Shown: in pieces, positions 17,021 to 26,122 of the stretch | Numbering within the stretch: position 1 is the stretch's first letter | How the letters are laid out: every line of letters starts with the position of its first letter | Assembly (NCBI RefSeq): GCF_902459695.1 | Contig: NZ_CABPRZ010000012.1 | Location: 1-64,000, forward strand | From: Pandoraea terrae | GTDB taxonomy: Bacteria; Pseudomonadota; Gammaproteobacteria; Burkholderiales; Burkholderiaceae | DNA: 64,000 nt | Reading direction: 5' to 3' | The notes under the pieces: model-generated | What the model was told of the DNA's origin: nothing | Databases searched by the model: none | Seen by the model: only the letters and a program-made list of their open reading frames with translations | Position numbers and translations under genes: made by a program

Positions 17021-17165
17021 GGCGCACCTCCAATGCGGTCATCATGCCGGTGGTCGGACAACTGTTCGGCACCGTAACTCCACGCTAGGTCGTCATTATT
17101 CTATCCCCTCACGGAGGATGCGCGTGAAGGGCGGGAGGAAATTTTCGAGAGGTGGCGCTTTCGCT

Positions 17166-18764
17166 TCAAGGCTGAACCTCATACGGCGGAAATGCCGACA
17201 GGCGCTGATCGACCACCGCACCACCGACAGTAAAGTGATACAAGCTTTGCCAAGCGTGATCCTTAACGCCGAGCAGCGCGTGCATTTCATCATCGAAGAA
17301 ACAGCCAATCCCCGTGGATCGCACTCCGGCGGCTTCGGCTTCGAGATAGAGCGCTTGGCCGAGAATGCCACACTCCCAGAAAAGATGGCGATAGCGCCAT
17401 GGTTGCTTCAAGGCGATTTCGAATTTCGCGAGCATCCCCAGCGAAAAGCAGGAGTCGGCGCCGATATCCTGGTGGCAGCAGATCAGCTTTGCTGCGGCGC
17501 GCAAATCGTATGGCAGCAGAAAATAGAGCGGCAGATGGTCCGGTCCGGTCTTTTGCCACAGCCATTCCGGACGCATGGACTGCTTGAGGAACGGCTGCGC
17601 AGCCGGATCTCTCACGAGCACATACAGGCCCGGCTCCAGGCCATCCACGCGGTGAACGAATAGCACCGGATGTACCGCAGCAGGAGACGTCAGCGCATTC
17701 CACGGCGGTGTGTCGGGACATGCCAACAGGCACGCCAGCATGGTGAAAAAAGCCGCGTCGGTAATGCGCGTCGTACCATCGAAATTCACAGCGCTGCGGC
17801 GCTGCCGAGCGATCCGGGCAAAAGTGAGATCGAGGGCGGGCGTCGCAGGCGATGGGCGCTGCTCCGGATTCAGCAAGGTCGGTTCGCGCGTATGCGACTT
17901 GTTCGTGGCGCGATGGATCGAATCGATATCCGGCCACGTCACATGTCCCGAGCTTAGCTGATTGGCGCATCCGTACCAGTGTGCCTTATCCAAAGCAGCC
18001 CGCATGCTCTCAAGATCAGGCCGTATTTCAGGATTGCCGATCCAAAGCAAGACATCCGGCACCTCGGCTTCGGCCGCTCCGAAATCTTCGCTGCGGTCCA
18101 ATCCAAGCAAGCGGGCCACCGTATCATCCGCAGCGGCCTCCACCAGCCGCGTTTGCCAGCCGAGCGCTGCCGCTGCGTAACTCATCGCGGCGATGGCATG
18201 GCCGCAATCGTGCTGGCAGTAACGCCAGGCGCGCATGCCGTATTTCCACGCCTCGCGCCAGTGGATCGAATTTATGCCGATCAGGACCCCCTTTTCCGAG
18301 AACGCCTCGGTCCATCGCGGGTCATCCACCGCAGCGCGATGTTCGAGCAAATGATCTCGGCTCAGATAATGATAGACCCCACCGGGCACGCCGGGCAGCG
18401 CCGGACAGAGAAGATAGCCCTCGGTCGGATGCAGATTTCCGCTCGACGGGTTGCAGCGAAGCGCCCACCGCTGGGCGCCATAGGATTTCCACGCGGACAG
18501 GCCGAGCGAGAGTTCGAACAGGATTGCCAGCGTAGAAAGATCGAATCGGTGCGCGGGCGGCAGAACGCCGCAGCGCAGCGCGTTGTAGCGTGTGGCCAGG
18601 GTGTCTGCCGCTAACGGCAGCCCAATGCGCGGTGCGCCGCGAAACACGCGGAACGGATCCGGTTGGGTTGCCCAGTCGAGTCCCCCGGGGCCAGGCGCGT
18701 AGTGGTCAACGCGGTGCTTGCTGCGTTCGTGATATTCAAGTAGCACGTGCCCTGACCGGTCCAT
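17166..18764 (-). CDS. SagB/ThcOx-type tandem nitroreductase-like FMN protein
   Basis: 532 residues in two nitroreductase-like halves. The N-terminal half (about 25-270) has the YHERSKHR start typical of SagB-type dehydrogenases and the FMN-site-like CNPSSGNLHPTEGY; the C-terminal half (about 310-515) starts with RQRRSAVNFDG and contains GVRSTGIGCFFDDE. SagB/ThcOx enzymes oxidise azolines to azoles in modified peptides, but tandem stand-alone versions occur widely outside such clusters, and no YcaO cyclodehydratase or precursor peptide is seen here. It lies 72 bp downstream of the flavin oxidoreductase in the same direction. Substrate unknown. Confidence 0.78.
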   Translation of the reverse strand: MDRSGHVLLEYHERSKHRVDHYAPGPGGLDWATQPDPFRVFRGAPRIGLPLAADTLATRYNALRCGVLPPAHRFDLSTLAILFELSLGLSAWKSYGAQRWALRCNPSSGNLHPTEGYLLCPALPGVPGGVYHYLSRDHLLEHRAAVDDPRWTEAFSEKGVLIGINSIHWREAWKYGMRAWRYCQHDCGHAIAAMSYAAAALGWQTRLVEAAADDTVARLLGLDRSEDFGAAEAEVPDVLLWIGNPEIRPDLESMRAALDKAHWYGCANQLSSGHVTWPDIDSIHRATNKSHTREPTLLNPEQRPSPATPALDLTFARIARQRRSAVNFDGTTRITDAAFFTMLACLLACPDTPPWNALTSPAAVHPVLFVHRVDGLEPGLYVLVRDPAAQPFLKQSMRPEWLWQKTGPDHLPLYFLLPYDLRAAAKLICCHQDIGADSCFSLGMLAKFEIALKQPWRYRHLFWECGILGQALYLEAEAAGVRSTGIGCFFDDEMHALLGVKDHAWQSLYHFTVGGAVVDQRLSAFPPYEVQP

Positions 18765-18836
18765 GTTCCCTTCAGCCCAAGAATGTCCGCCCCACGCAAA
18801 AGGCCGCCGTCACAGCGCGTGATGACGCATTCTTCG

Positions 18837-20069
18837 CTAAAACCGGTCAACCCGAAAAGGCGTTGGATCGGCAATGAGATCCGACCCCGTCATCATCTCT
18901 GCAATCATACGCCCCGTGACCGGACCAAGCGTGAGGCCGTGGTGCGCGTGGCCAAAGGCGAACCAGAGATCCTTGTGACGCTTTGCCGGACCGATGATCG
19001 GCATCATGTCAGGCGTACACGGACGGCTGCCCATCCATGGCTCGTTGTCGATACGCGCACCTAGCGGAAACAACTCGCGTGCAATCGGTTCGACGTCTGA
19101 GAGCTGATACGGCGTCTTGGGCGCATCGCGATGCCCGAGTTCGACACCCGTCGTGAGCCGGATGCCGCGCGCCATCGGCGTGATCAGATATCCGTTTTCG
19201 ACGTCCAGCACTGGATGATTAAGGCACGCTTCGCCGTCGGTCGCATAGTGCATGTGATAGCCGCGTTTCACCGCGAGCGGCAGCCGGTAGCCGAGCTTCG
19301 TGCTGACCAGGTCCGACCACGGCCCCATCGCCACCACTGCCGAGCGCGCGTTGATCCAGCCCCGCTCGGTATTCACTTTCCATTCGCCCTCCAGCGTCGT
19401 CGCGTCGCCGATCAGAATCCGGCCGCCGAGTTGCTCGAAATAACGCGCGTACGCGAGCACAAGCGCATTGGGGTCGCTAACCGAATACGAAGCCGTATAA
19501 CGCAGTGCACCCAGCAAGGACGGACTCAGGCTCGGCTCAACCTGCCGCAATTGCACTGCATCGAGCGACTCGAACGCGACGCCGAACTCATTGTTCCAGC
19601 GCTGCGCAGTACGCGTTTCCTCGTCCTGCGTTGCGGCGCTGCGAAAAATCTTCATCCAGCCGGACGGACGGATCAGCGCACTTGCCCCGGCCGCCTCGGC
19701 GAGCGCCCGATGCTCGATCACGCAACGATCGATCAGCGTCGCGTACGATCGCGCGATCGCTGCGTGGCGCTCGGGATGCGAATGGTGCCAGTACCGGTAA
19801 AGAAACGGCGCCAATTTCGGCATCGCGCGTAAGTGGTAGCGCACGTCGAGCGCGCGGTTACGTGCGTATTTCAGCAGCGTGCAGAGTTCGCGCGGAAACG
19901 CGTACGGATAGACGCCTTCGCGCTGGATGAGCCCGGCGTTACCGAATGAGGTTTCGTTGCCAGGCCGCTTACGATCGATCAGCGCGACCGCTCGGCCGCG
20001 CTGCTGCAGATGGACTGCCACCGAAACGCCCACTATGCCGCCGCCGAGTACGACGGTATCGAATTTCAT
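18837..20069 (-). CDS. FAD-dependent amino-acid oxidoreductase (DadA-like)
   Basis: 410 residues from the ATG at 20069, chosen because AAGGAA lies upstream and the FAD-binding strand follows immediately (VVLGGGIVGVSVAVHL, the GxGxxG dinucleotide motif). Later landmarks of the DAO/DadA family are present: GNAGLIQREGVYPYAFP, VVAMGPWSDLV, and the C-terminal FAD region PIIGPAKRHKDLWFAFGHAHHGLTLGP (given in part). Family members oxidatively deaminate D-amino acids or N-substituted amino acids. In an operon with an MHS permease and an amidase, it may oxidise the amine released by the amidase. Gap to the amidase is 115 bp. Confidence 0.87.
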   Translation of the reverse strand: MKFDTVVLGGGIVGVSVAVHLQQRGRAVALIDRKRPGNETSFGNAGLIQREGVYPYAFPRELCTLLKYARNRALDVRYHLRAMPKLAPFLYRYWHHSHPERHAAIARSYATLIDRCVIEHRALAEAAGASALIRPSGWMKIFRSAATQDEETRTAQRWNNEFGVAFESLDAVQLRQVEPSLSPSLLGALRYTASYSVSDPNALVLAYARYFEQLGGRILIGDATTLEGEWKVNTERGWINARSAVVAMGPWSDLVSTKLGYRLPLAVKRGYHMHYATDGEACLNHPVLDVENGYLITPMARGIRLTTGVELGHRDAPKTPYQLSDVEPIARELFPLGARIDNEPWMGSRPCTPDMMPIIGPAKRHKDLWFAFGHAHHGLTLGPVTGRMIAEMMTGSDLIADPTPFRVDRF

Positions 20070-20184
20070 TGCATGATTCCTTGCCTCATGCCGCGTTGCA
20101 CAAAACGGGTGCGATGCCATCGGCAATCACTACCTGGCTCATCCGGGCGTTGGTCTGAAGGCGTTTGATTTCGTTGGGCATGGT

Positions 20185-21711
20185 TTAAACGGTCGAGGTA
20201 CCGGAATGACTTTCACCGGTGGCGTTGAGAATGGGTGGCGCGGTGACGATCGACTTCAGCGACGGCGTCGGCTGTGAGAGCGTCGACAGGTCCGGACGCG
20301 GACGGCGCAACGCTGGCAGGGCATCGAACGCCTGCTCGAACGCATGAGCCACCGCGAGCGTCTTGCGGTCGCCATGAAACGGTCCGACGAGCTGCAAGCC
20401 GAACGGCATGCCCACGTGATCGACGCCGCACGGCAGCGACAATGCGGGATGCGTCGTCAGTGTGACCACATAGGTGAGCGCGAGCCACCGGTAGTAGTTC
20501 TCCTGCGCGCGGCCGTTGATCTGCGCCGCATACAGCGTCTGCCACGGAAACGGCGACACGGGCGTAGTCGGCGACAGAATCACGTCGTAGCGGTCGAAGG
20601 CAGCCTGAAAACGCTTGAAGATGCGCGTCTGTTCAGCTTGCGCCCACGCGCTGTCGGCGAGCGACATCTTCGCCCCCATCTCGTAGTTGGCGCGGGTATT
20701 GGGTCCGAGCGCGCCGGGGTCGCGTGTGTACGCGTCTCGCAGCCCGGCGACGAAACTCTCCGCGCGAAGCACGTCGAAGCAGCGGTGTACATCGCCGAGA
20801 TCGAACGTGACCTCTTCGCACGTATGGACCATCGGTGCGATCGCGGCGATGCGCGAGCGGAATGCGGCGCGGATCGCGTCGTCGACGTCGCAACTGCCGA
20901 AGTCTTCGGTCCAGCCCACGCGCAGCGACGACAGATCGAGCGGCGCGAGCGGCGCGAAGGAGAGCGGATCGACTTCGTAGCTCAACGGGTCGCCGGCGCA
21001 GAGTCCCGCGGTCGCAGCCAGTTGCAGCGCGGTTTCGGCGACGGTGCGTCCCATCGGGCCGACCACCGAGATCGGCGTCCAGCCGAGCAGCCGCCGCGAG
21101 TTGGGCACCAGCCCTGCCGACGGACGAAAGCCGACCACACCGCATTTCGACGCAGGAATGCGCAGCGACCCGCCGGTATCCGAGCCGGTGCATACCGGCA
21201 GCATGTCGCACGCGAGCGCCGCTGCCGATCCGCCGGACGAGCCGCCTGCGTTGAGTTCCGGATTAAACGGATTGCCGGTGGCGCCCCATACAGGATTGCG
21301 CGTATTCGCGCCCGCGCCGAGTTCAGGCACGTTGGTCTTCGCGACCAGAATCGCACCGGCCGCGCGCAGCCGCTCGACCAGCACGACATCGCGCGTGGGC
21401 ACGTTGCCGCGCGACATTGGCGAGCCGTACGTCGTCAGGAGACCGGCCGTGTCCTCGAGATCCTTCACGCCGAGCGGCAGCCCGTGCAGCAAGCCCAGCG
21501 GCTCGCCCCTCATTACCTGACGCTCCGCGGCTTGCGCGGCGTCGCGCGCCTGCGCGTAACAGGTGGCGGTCACCGCGTTCACCGCGGGGTTGATCGCTTC
21601 TATGCGCTCGATGCACGCGTCGAGCAGTTCCACCGGCGAAATCGCTTTGGCGCCGATCATCCTGCGCAATTCGACCGCGCAGCGGCTGACCAAATCGGCG
21701 TTCTCATTCAT
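20185..21711 (-). CDS. Amidase signature family hydrolase
   Basis: 508 residues. The start at 21711 has GGAGG about 11 bp upstream, whereas the in-frame ATG at 21732 has no site. The Ser-cisSer-Lys triad is present: Lys in LGVKDLEDTAG, the cis-Ser in the GGSSGGSAAA glycine-serine box, and the nucleophile Ser in GSDTGGSLRIPAS. Amidase signature enzymes cleave carboxamides. Not GatA: there are no gatB/gatC partners, and the neighbours are a permease, a flavin oxidoreductase and a cupin regulator, which fits catabolism of an imported amide. It is 34 bp downstream of the permease gene, so very probably co-transcribed. Confidence 0.9.
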   Translation of the reverse strand: MNENADLVSRCAVELRRMIGAKAISPVELLDACIERIEAINPAVNAVTATCYAQARDAAQAAERQVMRGEPLGLLHGLPLGVKDLEDTAGLLTTYGSPMSRGNVPTRDVVLVERLRAAGAILVAKTNVPELGAGANTRNPVWGATGNPFNPELNAGGSSGGSAAALACDMLPVCTGSDTGGSLRIPASKCGVVGFRPSAGLVPNSRRLLGWTPISVVGPMGRTVAETALQLAATAGLCAGDPLSYEVDPLSFAPLAPLDLSSLRVGWTEDFGSCDVDDAIRAAFRSRIAAIAPMVHTCEEVTFDLGDVHRCFDVLRAESFVAGLRDAYTRDPGALGPNTRANYEMGAKMSLADSAWAQAEQTRIFKRFQAAFDRYDVILSPTTPVSPFPWQTLYAAQINGRAQENYYRWLALTYVVTLTTHPALSLPCGVDHVGMPFGLQLVGPFHGDRKTLAVAHAFEQAFDALPALRRPRPDLSTLSQPTPSLKSIVTAPPILNATGESHSGTSTV

Positions 21712-21745
21712 GGCGTGGCGTCCTCCAGGCATGGTTCAATCAAGT

Positions 21746-23032
21746 TCAATCCAGCGCTTCGCCGGTGCGATCGCGCAGCCAGATCACCGGCACGAGCGAC
21801 ACGGCGCACGCAACGGCGACATACCAGGCCGGCGCGAGCGGATTACCGGTCTGCGCGACCAGCCAGCTCGCGATGAACGGCGAGAAGCCGCCAAAGAACG
21901 ACGCGCTGACAACGTAGGTCAATGCGATGCCGGTTGCGCGAACGTCCTTCGGAAAGAGTTCGGGGATCATCACGAGCACAGGCACGATCTGGCCAGCCAC
22001 GAAGATCGCGAGGAACGCTGACACTGCGCACAACATCAGCATCGAAGGATGCGCGCCGAGCATTGCAAATGCCGGATAGACGGACAGCAGCAACACGACC
22101 CGCGAGATCACCAGCACCCGTTTGCGGCTGAAACGGTCCGCGAGGCGGCCGGCGAGCGGCGCGGCAGCGAACAGCATCAGCGAACTGACGACACCCGACA
22201 CGACAGCCGAGGTCGGCGACAGATGCAGCGCACGCACCCCATGGCTCGGCAAAAAGAACGCGGTGACATACACCGACACCGAGCCGCCGAGTTCCGCGAA
22301 TGTGCCGAGGACCGTCAGCTTCAGATGCGTGGTCAGTGCGGCTTTGAGCGCACCGCTCGGCCGCTTCGTGCCGGACGAAGTGTGAGTCAGCGTTTCTTCG
22401 AGACGACGACGGATCAGCATGCCGGCCGGCGCCGCGACGATGCCGAGCAGGAACGGCACGCGCCAGCCCCATTCGAGCACCGCGTCCTTGGGCAGCGCGA
22501 CGTTGACGAGCGTCGCGACAACCGCACCGAGCGCAAGTCCGAGCGCGGTGGCGGCGAAATTCCAGCTCGCGAAGAATGCCCGAGTGTTGTCGGTCGCGTA
22601 TTCGACCAGCAGCGTCGTTCCCGGCCCGAACTCGCCGCCCGCAGCGAAGCCCTGGATCAGCCGGGCCGCAAGCACGATGAACGGTGCCGCGATGCCGGCC
22701 ACGGCGTAAGTCGGCGCACAAGCGATCAACGCGCAACTCAGCGCCATCATCATGATGGTGAGCACCATCGCCTTCTTGCGGCCCACGCGATCCGCATAGG
22801 CGCCGATCACGATGCCACCGAGCGGCCGCACGACGAAGCCGACGCCGAACACGCCGATCGACAGCAAAAACTGGTTCACCGGCGACGCGCTCGGAAAAAA
22901 CAGTTGACCGATCTGGATCGCGAAAAAGCTGTAAATGGTGAAGTCGTAGAATTCGAGTGCGGTCCCAAGGGTCGTCGCGACGATGACCTGTCTTTTGGAA
23001 AGGCTTGCACTGTCCAGCGCGAGGGTGAGCAC
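21746..23032 (-). CDS. MFS transporter, metabolite:H+ symporter (MHS) type
   Basis: 428 residues from a GTG at 23032 with AAGGA seven bases upstream; the longer open frame beginning at 23275 overlaps the divergent regulator and has no transporter character. Twelve TM helices are evident. Signatures of the MHS family: ATTLGTALEFYDFTIYSFFA in helix 1, the loop motif GAYADRVGRKKAM, and the VRPLGG segment before it. MHS transporters import carboxylates or betaines with protons. It heads the leftward operon and shares a divergent promoter with the XRE-cupin regulator. Confidence 0.88.
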   Translation of the reverse strand: MLTLALDSASLSKRQVIVATTLGTALEFYDFTIYSFFAIQIGQLFFPSASPVNQFLLSIGVFGVGFVVRPLGGIVIGAYADRVGRKKAMVLTIMMMALSCALIACAPTYAVAGIAAPFIVLAARLIQGFAAGGEFGPGTTLLVEYATDNTRAFFASWNFAATALGLALGAVVATLVNVALPKDAVLEWGWRVPFLLGIVAAPAGMLIRRRLEETLTHTSSGTKRPSGALKAALTTHLKLTVLGTFAELGGSVSVYVTAFFLPSHGVRALHLSPTSAVVSGVVSSLMLFAAAPLAGRLADRFSRKRVLVISRVVLLLSVYPAFAMLGAHPSMLMLCAVSAFLAIFVAGQIVPVLVMIPELFPKDVRATGIALTYVVSASFFGGFSPFIASWLVAQTGNPLAPAWYVAVACAVSLVPVIWLRDRTGEALD

Positions 23033-23073
23033 GATCGGGTCCTTGGATGTGGAGAATCGACGTGAGTTATCAT

Positions 23074-23106
23074 ATACGAGAAAAAATAAATTCTCGTATC
23101 CGAGAA
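23074..23106. promoter_or_regulatory. Palindromic operator candidate in the MFS / XRE-cupin divergent promoter
   Basis: ATACGAGAA (23074-23082) and TTCTCGTAT (23091-23099) form a perfect 9-bp inverted repeat with an 8-bp A/T spacer. The right arm is reused in a second inverted repeat, TTCTCG / CGAGAA (23091-23106, 4-bp centre). So three half-sites of one motif lie between the permease GTG (23032) and the regulator ATG (23133). This placement suits a dimeric HTH repressor acting on both genes; the regulator at 23133 is the natural candidate. Confidence 0.62.
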
Positions 23107-23132
23107 AACCCCCTGTATCCGGACTCAGCCAC

Positions 23133-23777
23133 ATGCCTAAATTGGCCGCTCCCCTCGCCGCGCCCTCGTCTGTGACGCCGCCGCAGATCGACCACAAGGT
23201 GGTCGGCGCGCGCCTTCGCGATGCACGCAAGGCGCGCGGCCTGACACTGACGCAACTATCCGAGCAATCGGGCATCGCGGTTTCGACGATTTCAAAGGGG
23301 GAGCGCGGCGATATCGCGCTGACCTACGACAAGTTCGCGGCGCTCGCGCATACGCTCCGACTCGACCTGGACGCGATCTTCGGAAGACCGAAACAGGCGT
23401 CTGCGGGTCCCATGGCACCGTCGTTCACGGCCTCCGGCGAGCAGATGATCTATGACACGCCGAATTACGAGTACGGCATGTTGGCCAACGATCTGACCGG
23501 CAAGCGCATGGTGCCGATGCGCGCGCATGTGCGGGCCCGCGCGCTGTCCGATTTCCCGGACTACATTCGCCATGCGGGCGAGGAGTTCGTGTTTCTGCTG
23601 GCGGGCGCGCTCGAACTACGCTTCGAGAACGGCAGCGTGTTTACGCTGAACCCCGGCGACAGCCTGTACTTCGACAGTTCCGTTGGGCACGTGTATATCA
23701 GTCTTGGCGACGAAGATGCGGAAGTCCTTGTTTGCTGCGTCGATACGGATGACGCGCGTCCTCAGGGGGCAATCTAG
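23133..23777 (+). CDS. XRE-family HTH regulator with C-terminal cupin domain
   Basis: 214 residues from the ATG at 23133. An XRE helix-turn-helix lies at about 22-80 (LRDARKARGLTLTQLSEQSGIAVSTIS, given as family segment in part), and a cupin beta-barrel at about 130-205 (GEEFVFLLAGALELRF, LNPGDSLYFDSSVGH). PuuR-like regulators of this architecture sense small metabolites through the cupin and control amine or amino acid catabolic operons. Divergent from the permease-amidase-oxidoreductase operon with a palindromic operator between. The serine-lysine sequence STISKGERG departs from the usual SxIEKG/E spacing only slightly; DNA binding should be intact. Confidence 0.9.
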   Translation: MPKLAAPLAAPSSVTPPQIDHKVVGARLRDARKARGLTLTQLSEQSGIAVSTISKGERGDIALTYDKFAALAHTLRLDLDAIFGRPKQASAGPMAPSFTASGEQMIYDTPNYEYGMLANDLTGKRMVPMRAHVRARALSDFPDYIRHAGEEFVFLLAGALELRFENGSVFTLNPGDSLYFDSSVGHVYISLGDEDAEVLVCCVDTDDARPQGAI

Positions 23778-23966
23778 CCAGGCGCGGACGAAACGCGAAA
23801 ATGTGTCGCACATCCGCGGCATGCCGACGCGGCGCGGGGGCCATGAACCTGCGGCGCAACTATAATCAAACGGCACACGGACGCTTCCCCCTTGACCGGA
23901 AGACCTTTCCTCTCGTGTGTTTCCCATACCCAGTGGCAGATCAATTTTTTTGTACGGAGGTATTCC

Positions 23967-24254
23967 ATGGCCGCGTACATCATCCTCAGCCGTTTGTCTC
24001 CTGACGCGTTCAAAGATCCCAAAGACCTGAAACAACTCGCCGCTACCGTGGCAGAGAAAATCAAGACTGAATGCCCTGCAGTCACTTGGAAAGACAGCTA
24101 TCTGACGCTCGGACGGTTCGATGTGGTGGACATCGTCGAGTCGAACGACCTGAAACAGCTCGAAAGAGCCGCATTGATCATCCGCGCCTATGGACACGCG
24201 GCCACCGAAACCCTGCAAGGGACCCCGTGGAAAGAGTTCATCGGGACCCTGTAG
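23967..24254 (+). CDS. GYD domain small protein
   Basis: 95 residues. A strong GGAGG lies six bases before the ATG. The sequence (YIILSRLSPDAFKDPKDLKQL near the start, YGHAATETLQGTPW at the end) fits the GYD family, a dimeric alpha-beta barrel-like fold of unknown function found widely in bacteria; the family motif here reads A-Y-G-H. It stands alone between the XRE-cupin gene and the converging choline-type ABC transporter. Confidence 0.8.
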   Translation: MAAYIILSRLSPDAFKDPKDLKQLAATVAEKIKTECPAVTWKDSYLTLGRFDVVDIVESNDLKQLERAALIIRAYGHAATETLQGTPWKEFIGTL

Positions 24255-24303
24255 CGCGCCGGTCAGCCGGAGCGTTGGCACCCGGCGGCGGCCTTCCCAC
24301 AAT

Positions 24304-25140
24304 TCAGGGTCCGTTGCGACCTCCGCCGGTCCGCTGCCCCTCGACGAACCGGCTCACGTAATCGTCCGCCGGGTGCGCCAGCAGATCGGCCGGGCGCCCC
24401 GCCTGGACCAGCTTGCCATCGCGCAGCAGCGCAATGCGGTTGCCCAGCTTGAAAGCCTCGCCCGGATCGTGGGTAATGAACACGATCGTTTTGCGAAGGC
24501 CGGCTTGCAATTGCAGCAACTGGTCTTGCATTTCGCCGCGAATCAATGGGTCAAGCGCACTAAACGGCTCGTCCATCAATACGATGTCGGTATCGGCGGC
24601 AAGGGCGCGCGCAAGCCCTACCCGCTGGCGCATTCCGCCCGACAATTCATCTGGATATTTGTTTTCGTAGCCTTCCAACCCGACCCGGACAAGCCATTCG
24701 CGCGCCAGCGCGACGGCTGCGCGCCGGTCATCCCCCCGTGTGCGCAGCGCAAAGGCGGCATTGTCGAGCACCGTCTTGTGCGGCAGCAAACCGAACCCCT
24801 GAAACACCATGCTGATGCTGTGCCGCCGCAAGTGGCGCAGGGCACGGCGGTCGAACTCGAGAATATTGTGCCCATTGACTTCGATGGCGCCGGCACTCGG
24901 ATCAATCAAGCGATTGATGTGACGCACCAATGTCGATTTTCCTGAGCCGGATAAACCCATCACAACGAAAATCTCGCCGGCGGCGATGTCGAGCGAGATA
25001 TTGTTGAGGCCTATCGTGCAGCCCGTGCGTGCCAACACGTCCGCCTTGTCGATGCCGTCTTGGGCCAGCGCCAGCGCCCGCCGCCATTGCTCGCCGAAGA
25101 TCTTGTATACATTGCGGATACCGATTTTGCTATCGGCCAT
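24304..25140 (-). CDS. Choline/glycine-betaine-type ABC transporter ATP-binding protein (ProV/ChoV-like)
   Basis: 278 residues. Starts with the ProV/ChoV-type leader (RNVYKIFGEQ) and a family-specific insert before the ABC core. Walker A is GLSGSGKST, the signature is LSGGMRQRVGLARAL, Walker B is IVLMDEPFSALD, and the switch region is FITHDPGEA. It lacks the C-terminal tandem CBS domains of E. coli ProV, so osmotic gating by CBS is not expected, as in ChoV-type proteins. Overlaps the permease by 11 bp. Last gene of the three-gene transporter operon. Confidence 0.9.
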   Translation of the reverse strand: MADSKIGIRNVYKIFGEQWRRALALAQDGIDKADVLARTGCTIGLNNISLDIAAGEIFVVMGLSGSGKSTLVRHINRLIDPSAGAIEVNGHNILEFDRRALRHLRRHSISMVFQGFGLLPHKTVLDNAAFALRTRGDDRRAAVALAREWLVRVGLEGYENKYPDELSGGMRQRVGLARALAADTDIVLMDEPFSALDPLIRGEMQDQLLQLQAGLRKTIVFITHDPGEAFKLGNRIALLRDGKLVQAGRPADLLAHPADDYVSRFVEGQRTGGGRNGP

Positions 25141-26053
25141 CCCGGTGCCCTCCAGCGCTTACCTCCGCGATGGCCTTCGTCGCTTGTATACGCTTGTTGC
25201 GAGTGCGCTGGTCAACGCCGTAACCCTGCATGACGCGATCGATCGCGATGGCGAGAATGACAATGCCGATGCCTCCCTGTAGCCCCTTGCCGATATTGAG
25301 CGTCTGAATGCCATCAAGCACCTCTTCGCCCAGGCCCCGCGCACCGATCATCGACGCCAGCACCACCAGGCCGAGCGCCATCATCACCGTCTGGTTCAGG
25401 CCGGCCATGATGCTCGGGCGTGCCAGCGGCAACTGCACCCCGACCAGCAACTGCCAGCGCGTGGTGCCGAACGACCAGGCCGCCTCGCACACCTCGGCGT
25501 CGACTTGCCGGATGCCGACATCGGTCAGCCGGACAAGCGGCGGCATCGCGTAAATCACTGTCGCCAAAATGGCTGGCACCTTGCCCAGGCCGAAGAACAT
25601 CAACGCCGGAATGAGGTAGACGAAAGCCGGCATCGTCTGCATCACGTCCAGTACCGGCGTGAGCACGTTGCGCAGCAGATTGCTGCGCGCACTCCAGATG
25701 CCGACCGGGATGCCGATCAGCACGGCAATCGCCGTGGCGACCACCACCAGCGCGAGCGTCTGCATCAGCTTGTCCCACAACCCCATCGCGCCGATCAGCG
25801 CCATACCGCCGACCAGCAAAGCCGCCCTGCCCAGATGGCGCGTGGCATGCCAGGCGATCAGCATCACGAGCGACAGCACCAGCCACCAGGGCAAAGCGCG
25901 CAGCCCGCTTTCCAGGGGCACGAGACAAGTTTGCAGCAACCACGCGGAAAAGGCGTGCAGCGTATCGCCATAGTGTACGTTGAGCCATTCAACCGCACGA
26001 TTGACAGGTGCCTCGATCGACATCGCGCTTTGTGCCGGAAAAACAGTCGCCAT
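25130..26053 (-). CDS. Choline/glycine-betaine-type ABC transporter permease (ProW/ChoW-like)
   Basis: 307 residues with six or so TM helices. The conserved permease core (about 135-280) includes PAFVYLIPALMFFGLGKVPA, the EAA-type loop EVCEAAWSFGTTRWQLL and GLNQTVMMALGLVVLASMIGA, typical of ProW and ChoW. AGGAG sits about 11 bp before the ATG, immediately after the hairpin-forming repeats at 26068-26108. It follows the binding protein by 69 bp. Confidence 0.9.
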   Translation of the reverse strand: MATVFPAQSAMSIEAPVNRAVEWLNVHYGDTLHAFSAWLLQTCLVPLESGLRALPWWLVLSLVMLIAWHATRHLGRAALLVGGMALIGAMGLWDKLMQTLALVVVATAIAVLIGIPVGIWSARSNLLRNVLTPVLDVMQTMPAFVYLIPALMFFGLGKVPAILATVIYAMPPLVRLTDVGIRQVDAEVCEAAWSFGTTRWQLLVGVQLPLARPSIMAGLNQTVMMALGLVVLASMIGARGLGEEVLDGIQTLNIGKGLQGGIGIVILAIAIDRVMQGYGVDQRTRNKRIQATKAIAEVSAGGHRDGR

Positions 26054-26067
26054 GTGCTCATGCTCCT

Positions 26068-26108
26068 GGGACGCCCCGAAGGAAGTCCTCTTGGGGGACG
26101 CCCCGAAG
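26068..26108. repeat. Short direct repeat with hairpin potential between binding protein and permease genes
   Basis: The 14-mer GGGACGCCCCGAAG occurs at 26068-26081 and 26095-26108, a 27-bp period. Each copy holds a self-complementary core (GGGGCGTCCC on the minus strand). The repeats lie in the 69-bp gap after the substrate-binding protein gene, directly before the permease ribosome site. In transporter operons such structures protect or attenuate the transcript so the binding protein is made in excess; that role is inference. Confidence 0.5.
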
Positions 26109-26122
26109 TCCGATCACTTCAT

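Noticed and set aside
20344-21876. 510-codon plus-strand open frame opposite the amidase
   Set aside because: Amidase signature and catalytic triad are on the minus strand; this is its shadow.
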